Shown: piece by piece, positions 1-6,410 of the stretch
Numbering within the stretch: the stretch's first letter is position 1
Layout: each line of letters begins with the position of its first letter
Source: Nocardiopsis kunsanensis DSM 44524
Lineage (GTDB): Bacteria; Actinomycetota; Actinomycetes; Streptosporangiales; Streptosporangiaceae
Direction of reading: 5' to 3'
Length of the DNA stretch: 64,000 nucleotides
Assembly (NCBI RefSeq): GCF_000340965.1
Contig: NZ_ANAY01000006.1
Location: 62,001-126,000 of the forward strand
Made by a program: the position numbers and the translations under genes
Notes under the pieces: generated by a model
What the model was told of the DNA's origin: nothing
The model's input: only the letters and a program-made list of their open reading frames with translations
The model's database searches: none

Positions 1-353
1 ACGACGGTGGAGCCCTCCGGGGCTTCGGCGGCAGCCGCCATCTCCGGCACGGTCGCGGGGCAGGTGAGACTGCCGCCGTCGACGTGCTGGACGGTGGTGT
101 CCTCGGTGAGGTCGACGGTGAGGAGGTTGGCGTACTGTTCCTCGCCGTTCTCCGGATCGCCGGCCGGGACGGGGCCGGCGACGAGGTCGACCCCGGTGGC
201 GATGTGTTCTTCGGCGGCTCCGGGGATGGGGGCCTCCGCGTCCGCGGGGGACGCGGGCACGAGCAGGGGCACGGGTAGCAGGAGCGTGGCCACCGCGGCG
301 GCCACGGGAAAGCCGGCCGATCGACCGGAGAGCCTCGGGGGGAAACGGTTCAC
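1..353 (-). CDS. Secreted protein of unknown function, N-terminal part (cut by window edge)
   Basis: The reading frame enters the window at its left edge and starts at GTG 353-351, with GGAAGGG about 7 bases upstream as ribosome binding site. About 117 residues are visible. Residues 1-40 form a typical Sec signal peptide: basic start (NRFPPRLSGRSAGF), an Ala/Val/Leu-rich core and a likely cleavage after ASPADA. The mature part is acidic and contains EENG/EEQYANLLTVDL-type sequence with one Cys. No lipobox is present, so the product is probably exported rather than lipid-anchored. I do not recognise the family. It may be the start of a surface protein whose body lies outside the window. Confidence 0.7.
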   Translation of the reverse strand, partial: MNRFPPRLSGRSAGFPVAAAVATLLLPVPLLVPASPADAEAPIPGAAEEHIATGVDLVAGPVPAGDPENGEEQYANLLTVDLTEDTTVQHVDGGSLTCPATVPEMAAAAEAPEGSTV

Positions 354-574
354 GGGGGGCACCCTTCCACGTCAGGGCTGGGCTCGGCGGCGAGCGACAC
401 ACCCGCACGGGGCCGTGTGCTCCCGTCCACGAGGTGATCCTCCCAGGGGCACAACACCCCCGCGAGGGGTGCAGATGAACGGAGAACGAAGAAGGCGGGG
501 AGCCCCGGTGGGCGTGTGCCTCGGCGCGAGCGAGGAGGGGCACCCCTGGGCTCATACCTTCCGCACAAAAGGCC

Positions 575-602
575 GAGCCCCAGGGCAGGTGCACGGTGCA
601 AG
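575..602 (+). repeat. Repeat copy 1 (GAGCCCCAG...GTGCACGGTGCAAG)
   Basis: Begins GAGCCCCAGGGCAGGTGCAC and ends GGTGCAAG. The bases before it (GGCC) are shared with copy 2, which starts 76 bases downstream. Core GTGCAC is palindromic. Confidence 0.75.
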
Positions 603-650
603 ACCGCCCCCAGCCACAAGAAACAAGCATGATCAGCCACACGAGGGGCC

Positions 651-678
651 GAGCCCCAGAGCACGTGCACGGTGCAAG
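651..678 (+). repeat. Repeat copy 2, direct
   Basis: Begins GAGCCCCAGAGCACGTGCAC and ends GGTGCAAG. It differs from copy 1 at two positions. The GCACGTGC core is a perfect palindrome in this copy. Confidence 0.75.
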
Positions 679-1054
679 GGCTCCCCTCCCCCGCAAGCGG
701 CAGGTCTGCTCAGCCACAGTCCTCGCTCGGTGCGTCGCCCCTTTGGCCGAAGGCCCCCTATGCGCGTTCCGCGCGGTGGTCTCCCGAGCCGTTCTTACGC
801 GGTCTCTGGAGGCCCGGAGCCCCTCAGGCACCTACGCACGGGGGACGCGTGAGCCCGCGCCCTGTCCTTGAGCTCGGCCGGGGGAAGGCCCCTCCCCACA
901 GGAGTGGGAGAAGGCATGCGCAAAGCCGAGCGTCAGGGGGTGTGGACCCCGACCCCAGACGAAGTCCGGCCACAGGAGCGGGACACGGGAGCGCAGACGC
1001 AAACCACGAACACACCCCGAAAAAGAAGAGAGAGCTTGAAGGAAGGGAGACCCA

Positions 1055-1077
1055 GCACCGTGCACCTGCGCTGGGGC
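1055..1077 (-). repeat. Repeat copy 3, inverted
   Basis: Read on the minus strand it gives GGCCCCAGCGCAGGTGCACG followed by GTGC. It therefore matches the left and middle of copy 1 (CCCCAG-N-GCAGGTGCACGGTGC) in the opposite orientation. The GCAAG end is not conserved. Confidence 0.7.
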
Positions 1078-1109
1078 CGAGCATCTGGGTCCCTGCCGGG
1101 GAAGGAGGT

Positions 1110-1137
1110 CTTGCACGGTGCACGTGCGCTGGGGCTT
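1110..1137 (-). repeat. Repeat copy 4, inverted
   Basis: Read on the minus strand it gives AAGCCCCAGCGCACGTGCAC followed by CGTGCAAG. It is closest to copy 2. It lies 58 bases from copy 3 and directly abuts the stop codon of the small gene at 1144. Confidence 0.75.
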
Positions 1138-1143
1138 AACCCT

Positions 1144-1332
1144 TCATGTATCCGACGGCCATCGGATCCCGAGGTTCTGGGCGCGGTCTCCACAGGCCCG
1201 GCGGCGCTCCGCGAAGCGCCGGTCCTGGTCGCGGAGTGCGCGGCGTTCCTCGCGGTTGAGTAGCCGGTTGTCGGGGTCGGACTCGTCGTAGTTCTTCGCC
1301 CGGCTCGGGCTTCCTTTTTCTGGAGGCTGCAT
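1144..1332 (-). CDS. Small highly charged protein, unknown
   Basis: A 62-residue protein starting at ATG 1332-1330, rich in Arg, Asp and Glu. Its C-terminal half (LLNREERRALRDQDRRFAER) is predicted to be a long charged helix. No family was recognised. It starts 5 bases after the stop of the disrupted gene at 1338-1679 and reads in the same direction, so the three small leftward genes 1876-1144 look like one transcription unit driven from the AT-rich region shared with the divergent XRE regulator. Small basic or charged proteins next to Scr1/DUF397 pairs are common in actinobacteria, but no function is assigned here. Confidence 0.55.
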   Translation of the reverse strand: MQPPEKGSPSRAKNYDESDPDNRLLNREERRALRDQDRRFAERRRACGDRAQNLGIRWPSDT

Positions 1333-1337
1333 CGCGC

Positions 1338-1679
1338 TCACCCGCCTGCGCTCCTCGGCGGGGGCACGACGGGTGCCCTCGGTGCGAGCGCCCGGGTGAG
1401 CTGCTCCTCCAGCTGCCCTGGTGTGGGGGCGCTCTCGACCTGCGTGCAGTGGCCGGGGCGGTGGTAGGTGGTGGCGATCCAGGTGCGGCCGGTGTAGACG
1501 ATGTGCCACCGGTGTCCCCACCGGGCGCGCAGGCGGGCCAGGGTCTCGTGTTCGGTTTCCCAGGCCTGTCCGGTCAGGTCCTGGTGCAGGCCCTCGTGGC
1601 GGGTGATGCGCACGCACAGGCGGGGGCGGCCGTCCAGGGTGGTGCGGGCGCCGCATTCGGACAGGTCGCGCTACTTCAT
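1338..1679 (-). pseudogene. Small conserved-looking protein with stop at codon 3
   Basis: The upstream gene ends with TGA overlapping an ATG (ATGA, 1679-1676), the usual coupling in this region. The frame opened by that ATG reads Met-Lys-TAG: the stop is at 1673-1671. Behind it the frame stays open for about 110 codons with good codon bias. The sequence begins RDLSECGARTTLDGRPRLC and contains WGHRWHIVYTGRTWIATTYH. The only later candidate start, GTG 1613, has no ribosome binding site and would remove the Cys-containing beginning. The simplest reading is a gene inactivated by a nonsense change, for example Gln or Trp codon to TAG. Readthrough, a non-ATG start or a base error remain possible. 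The product family is unknown. Confidence 0.6.
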
Positions 1680-1876
1680 GCGGCCCCCAGCGCGAGGTAG
1701 CGGCGCACCGCCAGCGCGAGCGGGGCGAGATCTCCGGCGGGGTCGGACACGTAGGTGCGCACCCGGTTCGCGCGGCGCGGGCGGCGCCTGTGGTGAGAGC
1801 GGCGCGGGCGGAGGTTCTCTTCTGCGCGTCGGCGTACGTGCTCGAGGTCGGACAGGGACAGGTAGCGAGGCGCCAT
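1676..1876 (-). CDS. Small Arg-rich protein, unknown
   Basis: A 66-residue protein starting at ATG 1876-1874 with AGGAGGTG 8 bases upstream, a strong ribosome binding site. Residues 5-25 (YLSLSDLEHVRRRAEENLRP) form a likely amphipathic helix. Residues 25-42 are very Arg/His-rich, and the end is a hydrophobic helix (LAPLALAVRRYLALGA). The pattern suggests nucleic-acid or membrane contact, but there is no recognised family. It is the first clear gene of a leftward set of three and is divergent from the XRE regulator across an AT-rich region. Confidence 0.6.
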   Translation of the reverse strand: MAPRYLSLSDLEHVRRRAEENLRPRRSHHRRRPRRANRVRTYVSDPAGDLAPLALAVRRYLALGAA

Positions 1877-1954
1877 GGGCGCACACCTCCTGGGTCAGGT
1901 GCCGGATGAAGGACCGGCGGGCTTCTGATGGCTCCATGCTGACCTCTCGCATAT

Positions 1955-1975
1955 AAATTTGCAAGCCCCAAATTT
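1955..1975. promoter_or_regulatory. AT-rich divergent promoter region with AAATTTG-N7-CAAATTT dyad
   Basis: A perfect 7-base inverted repeat (AAATTTG 1955-1961, CAAATTT 1969-1975) lies in the only strongly AT-rich patch of the area (1950-1995), between the leftward small genes and the rightward XRE regulator. The position fits autoregulation by the XRE protein. This is inference from position and symmetry. Confidence 0.45.
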
Positions 1976-2031
1976 TTAAGGTAGTTAGATATTTTTGAGG
2001 GTCAGCCATAACCATGCGAGAGAGGCGCTAA

Positions 2032-2955
2032 ATGTCGGATTCCGAAGGAGCCGTCATAAGATCAGGCCACCAACTGAGGCCTGCGAAGAAGGAGAGCGAC
2101 ATCGTCAGCCCGACCCTGCGCCGACGGCGTCTCAGCCGCCTCCTCTACGAGCAGCGCGAGGGGGCCGGCCTCACTGCGAAGGCTGTCGCCGCGGAAGCCA
2201 AGAAGCGCAGCGGCAAGACCCGCGGCTGGTCCGAATCCAAGGTGAACAGACTGGAGACGGGCGACTGGAAACGCCTGTCCGCGGATGATGTGCACCTGCT
2301 CCTGGACATCTACGGCGTCACGGACCCGGCCGAGCGCGCCGGGTACGCCGACTTGGTGAGAGAGGCCGGCCAGAAGGGCTGGTGGGCGACGTACGAGAAC
2401 GTGCTCGGTACCGGGCAACTCATCGGCCTGGAGTCCGAAGCGTCCTCCATCCGGTCTTACCAGTCGATGACTGTCCCCGGGCTGCTCCAGACCGAGTCCT
2501 ACGCCCGTGCCATAGCTGTGGCCGGCTCCATGGGGGAGCCGGACGACATCGACCGGCGGGTCGAAGCGCGCATGCTTCGTAAGGCGATCTTCTCCAGAGC
2601 GAACCCACCCGCGTTCTGGACCGTCATCGATGAGTCCGCCCTTCTACACATCACGCCCGATCTACGTGATCAGCTGGAGTACCTTGTCGACGTCAGCCAC
2701 CGGCCGAACGTCGGCATCCAGATCCTCCCTGTCACGGGTGGCCTGCACGCTGCCATGACCGCGCACTTCGTGGTCATGGACTTTCCGATGCCGGACCCAC
2801 CAGTGGTGTATCTGGAGGTCGCGACGGAAGAGCTGTACCTGGAGTCTTCCGAGCAAGTCCGCCAGTACACACGCCGGTTCGACTACGTACAGAGGTCAGC
2901 CTTGTCCGTGGATGAGTCGCGCGAGCTGATCCGGAACCGTTTGTCGTCCTTGTGA
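2032..2955 (+). CDS. XRE-family regulator with DUF5753 (Scr1-like)
   Basis: A 307-residue protein with an N-terminal helix-turn-helix (about residues 30-100, SRLLYEQREGAGLTAKAVA then SKVNRLETGDW). This is followed by the DUF5753 domain (about 115-300, with QSMTVPGLLQTESYARA and the late LEVATEELYLE). This is the Scr1-type architecture known from Streptomyces, where the XRE protein is paired with a DUF397 partner. Such pairs have been described as toxin-antitoxin-like modules and as regulators of secondary metabolism and development. The DUF397 gene follows after 10 bases, which supports the assignment. Start at ATG 2032 is preceded by GAGAGAGG. Confidence 0.9.
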   Translation: MSDSEGAVIRSGHQLRPAKKESDIVSPTLRRRRLSRLLYEQREGAGLTAKAVAAEAKKRSGKTRGWSESKVNRLETGDWKRLSADDVHLLLDIYGVTDPAERAGYADLVREAGQKGWWATYENVLGTGQLIGLESEASSIRSYQSMTVPGLLQTESYARAIAVAGSMGEPDDIDRRVEARMLRKAIFSRANPPAFWTVIDESALLHITPDLRDQLEYLVDVSHRPNVGIQILPVTGGLHAAMTAHFVVMDFPMPDPPVVYLEVATEELYLESSEQVRQYTRRFDYVQRSALSVDESRELIRNRLSSL

Positions 2956-2965
2956 AAGAGCACCG

Positions 2966-3157
2966 ATGCCAGAAACACCCCATGCCCTGAACTTCCGCAA
3001 GAGCAGCTACAGCGGCGGGCAGACCCAGGACTGCATCGAGGTCGCCGGGTTCTCCGAGGGCGCGGCTGTCCGGGACACCCAGCACCGGGAGCTCGGCCAC
3101 CTGGCCTTCCCGACCGCGGAGTGGCACGCGCTGCTCGGCGCGGCCGGCCGCGAGTAA
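2966..3157 (+). CDS. DUF397 domain protein (Scr2-like partner)
   Basis: A 63-residue protein with the hallmark DUF397 pattern: FRKSSYSGGQTQDCIEVA near the N-terminus, then VRDTQHRELGHLAFPTAEWHALL. It follows the XRE regulator by 10 bases in the same direction and is almost certainly co-transcribed with it. In studied Scr1/Scr2 pairs the DUF397 protein is the small partner that interacts with the regulator. The unit ends with a strong hairpin just downstream. Confidence 0.92.
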   Translation: MPETPHALNFRKSSYSGGQTQDCIEVAGFSEGAAVRDTQHRELGHLAFPTAEWHALLGAAGRE

Positions 3158-3164
3158 CCCGCAG

Positions 3165-3203
3165 CGGTGAAGGCCTCCGGTTCCGGACCGGAGGCCTTCA
3201 CCG
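3165..3203. terminator. 16-bp perfect hairpin, probable bidirectional terminator
   Basis: Arm CGGTGAAGGCCTCCGG (3165-3180), 7-base loop, arm CCGGAGGCCTTCACCG (3188-3203). It lies between the convergent DUF397 and epimerase genes, 10 bases from the epimerase stop. There is no long T-run, as usual for actinobacterial terminators. Confidence 0.8.
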
Positions 3204-3212
3204 TGTCGGCCG

Positions 3213-4157
3213 TTACCCGGCACTCACCTGGTCGGCGTACCAGTCGAGTGTGTGCGCGAGTGCCTGGCGCAGCGGCGTGGGTGAAACCTCGAAGCGTGTC
3301 TCGAAGGCCTCCGAGACCATGTTCTGCGGGATGCGGTGCTGGTAGAACATCTCGGCGTACTCGGCCATGAACTCGGCGTCGAAGGGCCCGTAGGGGCGTG
3401 CTTCGGGGAGCACCGTGGCCTCGATCGGGCGGCCGAGGAGCTCCGCGACCAGCGCGTGGACGGCCTCCGTGCTCACCGCGGGCACCGTGGGCAGGTGCCA
3501 GACCCGGCCCCAGGCGTCGTCGGCAGCCCCACCGAGGATCGCCAGACCTGCGGCCACGTCCGGCATGAATGTGTAACTGTGCGGCAGAGCGATGTCACCG
3601 AACGCGAGGGCCGGCTCCCCGGTGAGGGCACTGGGGAAGAACGCCCCGCCGAGCGTGGAGTTGAGGACCTCGGGGCCGAAGAAGTCGGCCGAGCGACCGA
3701 GAGCGACCCGGACGTCACCGGCCATGTGCCGCTCCAGGTAGTACCGGTCCAGCTCGGCACGCATGCATCCCTTCCGGCTGGTGGCGGCCCACGGGGTGGA
3801 CTCGGTGATCGCCTCGCCGTCCCTCTCGCCGTAGGGGTAGAGAGTGTCCAGCACGACCAACTGGGCACCGTGTCGTGTGGCCGCGGCGACGATCGAGTGC
3901 GCCAGGCGGGGCATCGACTCGACCTGGTGCTGGTAGGGCACGTTGACGCAGTGGTAGAGCACTGTCGCTCCCTCGGTGGCAGCCAGGGCCTGGCCCGGGT
4001 CCATGAGGTCGGCTGCAAGGGACTCGACGGCCGGGCCGAGGTCGACCGTGTTCCGGCTGACGATACGAACCGTGTTTCCGTCTGCGGCGAGATACCGGGC
4101 GAGCGTGCGGCCGGCCGGTCCCGCCCCCAGGACCACGTGGCGTTGTTGCAGGGACAT
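3213..4157 (-). CDS. NAD(P)-dependent epimerase/dehydratase (atypical SDR)
   Basis: A 314-residue Rossmann protein with an N-terminal nucleotide loop VVLGAGPAGRTLARYLA (about residues 8-24) and downstream extended-SDR features: a YPYGE segment, and GRSADFFGPEV as in NAD-dependent epimerase relatives. I chose ATG 4157, because GGAAGG lies 8 bases before it, rather than the GTG three codons earlier. The canonical YxxxK pair is not clear, so the reaction cannot be stated. The substrate is probably a small carbonyl or quinone, as in other NmrA/epimerase-like actinobacterial enzymes. The TetR gene lies just upstream in the same direction, and its predicted operator occurs in this gene's promoter. 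Confidence 0.82.
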   Translation of the reverse strand: MSLQQRHVVLGAGPAGRTLARYLAADGNTVRIVSRNTVDLGPAVESLAADLMDPGQALAATEGATVLYHCVNVPYQHQVESMPRLAHSIVAAATRHGAQLVVLDTLYPYGERDGEAITESTPWAATSRKGCMRAELDRYYLERHMAGDVRVALGRSADFFGPEVLNSTLGGAFFPSALTGEPALAFGDIALPHSYTFMPDVAAGLAILGGAADDAWGRVWHLPTVPAVSTEAVHALVAELLGRPIEATVLPEARPYGPFDAEFMAEYAEMFYQHRIPQNMVSEAFETRFEVSPTPLRQALAHTLDWYADQVSAG

Positions 4158-4202
4158 GAGGGACACCTTCCTCTGTTGGTTCTGACGACTGCTTCTATAG
4201 TG

Positions 4203-4220
4203 AGTGATCGGTCAATCACT
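4203..4220. promoter_or_regulatory. TetR operator in the epimerase promoter (AGTGA-N8-TCACT)
   Basis: Perfect 5-base dyad AGTGA (4203-4207) and TCACT (4216-4220). The extended half TGAGTGA is shared exactly with the site in front of the TetR gene at 4894-4911. It lies about 45 bases upstream of the epimerase start. Confidence 0.65.
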
Positions 4221-4296
4221 TCCAGGATGCAGAAGAACCCCGACAGTGAGCCGGGAAGATCTTCGGTCGGCGAAGAGGACGGTCGCGAAAACCTGC

Positions 4297-4890
4297 TCAG
4301 TCCACGCCTTCCCCCTCGTCGTCGCGGGGTCCGGGGCCGGCGTGGCGAATGCCAAGGTCCAGGGTCCGCGCCCAGGGCTGGTCGACCTGGTCCAGCTCCA
4401 ACATGGTGACCAGGTGGCACAATTGGCCGGTCGCGATGAACCGTTGCACCTGACGCGCACCACCGCCGGAGCGGTCCGCAGCGAATCGCGTGAGGTCGGC
4501 CGTTCCGCGCCTCATCGCTTCCCGGATCTCCGGCACGTCCGCAGCCGAAAGCGCATGCACCTGCAACATCAGCAGGTCGCGGTCTGCGATGAGGTCCGCG
4601 TAGGCGCCCCCCATGGCGTCCAGGACGTCCTCGGTCTCGACCGAGGAGGCGGCCTCCGCACCCTCGGCGAGTGCCTCCTGGATCAGCTCGAAGCACCGAT
4701 CGAGCGCGGCGACGAACAACTGCTTCTTGCCCGGGAAGAGCTTGAACACGTACGCCGGAGAAATCCCCGCATGCTCGGCCACGGCCGTGATCGGTGTACC
4801 CAAGTAGCCGGAAGCGGCGAAGACGTGGATCGCACTGGCGATCACGGTCGCCTTTCTGGCCTCGGCGGTGGACGTCATCTCTCTCGGCAT
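4297..4890 (-). CDS. TetR/AcrR-family transcriptional regulator
   Basis: A 197-residue protein with the TetR N-terminal three-helix DNA-binding domain at about residues 12-58 (ASAIHVFAASGYLGTPITAV, then GISPAYVFKLFPGKKQLF). A variable ligand-binding domain follows. Start ATG 4890 (MPREM) or the ATG four codons later are both possible. Its promoter contains a TGAGTGA-N8-TCACT site matched in the downstream epimerase promoter. The most likely role is therefore repression of itself and of the epimerase until an unknown small molecule binds. Confidence 0.88.
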   Translation of the reverse strand: MPREMTSTAEARKATVIASAIHVFAASGYLGTPITAVAEHAGISPAYVFKLFPGKKQLFVAALDRCFELIQEALAEGAEAASSVETEDVLDAMGGAYADLIADRDLLMLQVHALSAADVPEIREAMRRGTADLTRFAADRSGGGARQVQRFIATGQLCHLVTMLELDQVDQPWARTLDLGIRHAGPGPRDDEGEGVD

Positions 4891-4893
4891 ATG

Positions 4894-4911
4894 AGTGACT
4901 GTACACTCACT
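4894..4911. promoter_or_regulatory. TetR operator in the TetR promoter (AGTGA-N8-TCACT)
   Basis: AGTGA (4894-4898) and TCACT (4907-4911) with the same 8-base spacing and the same TGAGTGA outer bases as the site at 4203-4220. It ends 4 bases upstream of the TetR start codon, which fits autorepression. Confidence 0.65.
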
Positions 4912-5216
4912 CTTTCTTGGTGCACAACCCGAGGTCTCCGCGGTGGTCGGACGAGGCGACCGAGGGAACGCGGGCAGAGCCTGCGCGTCACGGTGTACAG
5001 CTCGGCGTCCGCGTGGTTGTTGCCCACATGGACCACACGCGTTCCGGGACCGCACACGGCACGGGAAATTCGGTTGCGCAGCTGTCCCGGACAGCACCAC
5101 GACGACCGGGAGACGGCCGTGGCACAGCAGGAGCACTGGACCACGGCCGAGGCGTTGGACCGGGTCCGTGACGGGTTCCGGTACGGCTGGCCGGCGAGCC
5201 CCGACCGGGTACGCGC
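4912..5216. other. Intergenic stretch with two coding-like remnants
   Basis: No complete gene is supported. On the minus strand about 5050-4915 has good codon bias (VHVGNNHADAELYTVTRRLC in the middle) but no start or family. On the plus strand a GTG at 5119 with GGGAG 7 bases upstream opens a frame with natural-looking protein (EHWTTAEALDRVRDGFRYGW). After about 34 codons this runs antisense into the end of the FkbM gene. They may be truncated gene fragments. Confidence 0.4.
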
Positions 5217-5220
5217 CTAC
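5119..5220 (+). pseudogene. Possible truncated gene fragment
   Basis: GTG 5119 has a plausible ribosome binding site (GGGAGACGGCC before it) and is followed by 34 codons with normal high-GC codon bias. It then overlaps the 3' end of the FkbM gene on the other strand and loses coding character. It looks like the first part of a gene whose remainder was replaced. A chance reading frame is the alternative. Confidence 0.3.
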
Positions 5221-6089
5221 AACTTGTCCGCGCGTGCCATCACACAGTCGAACTCCAGGACCCGACCGGTCGTCTCCTCCCGCGTCACCGGATACATCCC
5301 GGTGATCTCGAACCCGTCGGCCTCGTACACGGACACGGCCTCGTCCATCCGCGGCATGCCCTCGTAGATCTGCATCAGCGCGACCTCCGACTGCAGGCCC
5401 ACGAACTCGTGCACCCGTTCCCCGCCGCCGGCGTAGGCCTCCAGGTCGAAGCCCTGGGTGTCCATCTTGAGGTAGGGGCGGGGGTCGTCGAGGCCGTCGA
5501 GGACCTTGTCGAGCAGACCGTCGAGGCGGCGTACCTCGATCTTCTCCTCCCGGCTGTCCCGGAACCGTTTGTAGCGTGTGGTCCCGAAGTCGCTCGGCCC
5601 GAGCATGGAACTCATGGATCCGTACACGACGTTGATGGTGTCGGTCCGGTCCTCCCGCCCGAGCGCGTACGGGTACACGTGCCAGTCGGGGTCGTCGGCC
5701 GCGGCCGTGCGGAGCTTCTCCGTGATCTCGGGCACGGGTTCGAAGGAGACGATCCGCCCCCGGTAGCCGTACCGGCGCAGCTGCTTGGCGTACTGCCCGG
5801 TGTTGGCGCCCACGTCCAGCACGCATCCGACCCGGTAGTGGTGCAGGAGGGAGACCACGTGTTCGGCGGCCAGGTGGGCCATGACGGCCTTGTGGTCGTG
5901 ATGCACGTCGTCGGGTCTCCCACGCCGCACGACCCAGCTCCCGCGCCCCAGAGGGACGACCTCGTACCCGTGGCGGCGGCTGACCACCACGCTGCCTGAT
6001 TCGAGGTCCTGCACACGGACGTTGAGCGTTCGGAGCAGGTTCAGACCACGTCTGAGCAATGTCGGCATAGTGGGCCCCACGCTAGACAT
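5217..6089 (-). CDS. FkbM-family SAM-dependent methyltransferase
   Basis: A 290-residue protein with the FkbM arrangement: SAM-binding motif VLDVGANTGQYAKQLRRYGY (about residues 90-109), then VSFEPVPE (acidic loop end), and YLKMDTQGFDLEAYAGG, the conserved KxDxQGxE-type motif of this family. FkbM enzymes O-methylate sugar hydroxyls or polyketides. Here the divergent neighbour encodes a Stealth-type phosphotransferase, so methylation of a surface glycan is the best guess. ATG 6089 is chosen because GGGGGTG precedes it. ATG 6069 (MPTLLRRG) is an alternative start. Confidence 0.85.
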   Translation of the reverse strand: MSSVGPTMPTLLRRGLNLLRTLNVRVQDLESGSVVVSRRHGYEVVPLGRGSWVVRRGRPDDVHHDHKAVMAHLAAEHVVSLLHHYRVGCVLDVGANTGQYAKQLRRYGYRGRIVSFEPVPEITEKLRTAAADDPDWHVYPYALGREDRTDTINVVYGSMSSMLGPSDFGTTRYKRFRDSREEKIEVRRLDGLLDKVLDGLDDPRPYLKMDTQGFDLEAYAGGGERVHEFVGLQSEVALMQIYEGMPRMDEAVSVYEADGFEITGMYPVTREETTGRVLEFDCVMARADKL

Positions 6090-6410
6090 CCGCACCCCCG
6101 TGTGCCATCGGACACGCGTCAACTCGCCGGTTTACACGTCCAACGGGCCGCACCACCTCCGTCGGCCGCCGTGTCCGCGGCGGTGAACGCCCCTGCGGGC
6201 GTACCGCACACGCATGCGGTCTGTCACGGACCGTTCAACGGAGGGCCATTGGCGGTGTTTCCGGAAGACAACGAATCGTTCTCTTTCCCTCTGGCCCGCC
6301 AACGCAGCGGAAGCACCCTTCGTCCCGTTTTGGGGCGCCGTGCCCGCGGCGACCTACCTGTCGCAGGACTCCGCGTCCCCCATTCCCCCAACACACGGAA
6401 GACCCGACAC
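6090..6410. other. Divergent promoter interval FkbM / Stealth
   Basis: The interval separates two divergently transcribed glycan genes. Slightly AT-richer sequence lies around 6240-6300 (a GAATCGTTCTCTTTCCCTC stretch), where a promoter for the rightward gene may sit. I see no clear operator, RNA element or gene in it. Confidence 0.4.

Larger units (their letters stand above)
354..1143. other. Gene-poor interval carrying a repeat family
   Basis: No convincing gene is seen on either strand. The open frames here show no RBS, no recognisable protein and shifting codon bias. The main structure is four copies of a ~28-base GC-rich repeat (listed separately), two in direct orientation at the left and two inverted at the right. 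Between them the sequence is low in coding character. It could be decayed mobile DNA or a regulatory or replication-associated cluster. The sequence alone does not decide. Confidence 0.6.

Noticed and set aside
354-1143. A CRISPR array from the repeated 28-mers
   Set aside because: There are only four copies, in both orientations, with unequal spacing (76, ~380 and 58 bases) and no cas genes.
1671-2015. A 114-codon minus-strand frame starting near the AT-rich promoter region
   Set aside because: After about 20 codons it is only the frame-shifted shadow of the 66-residue gene. ATG 1938 could at most encode a short leader.
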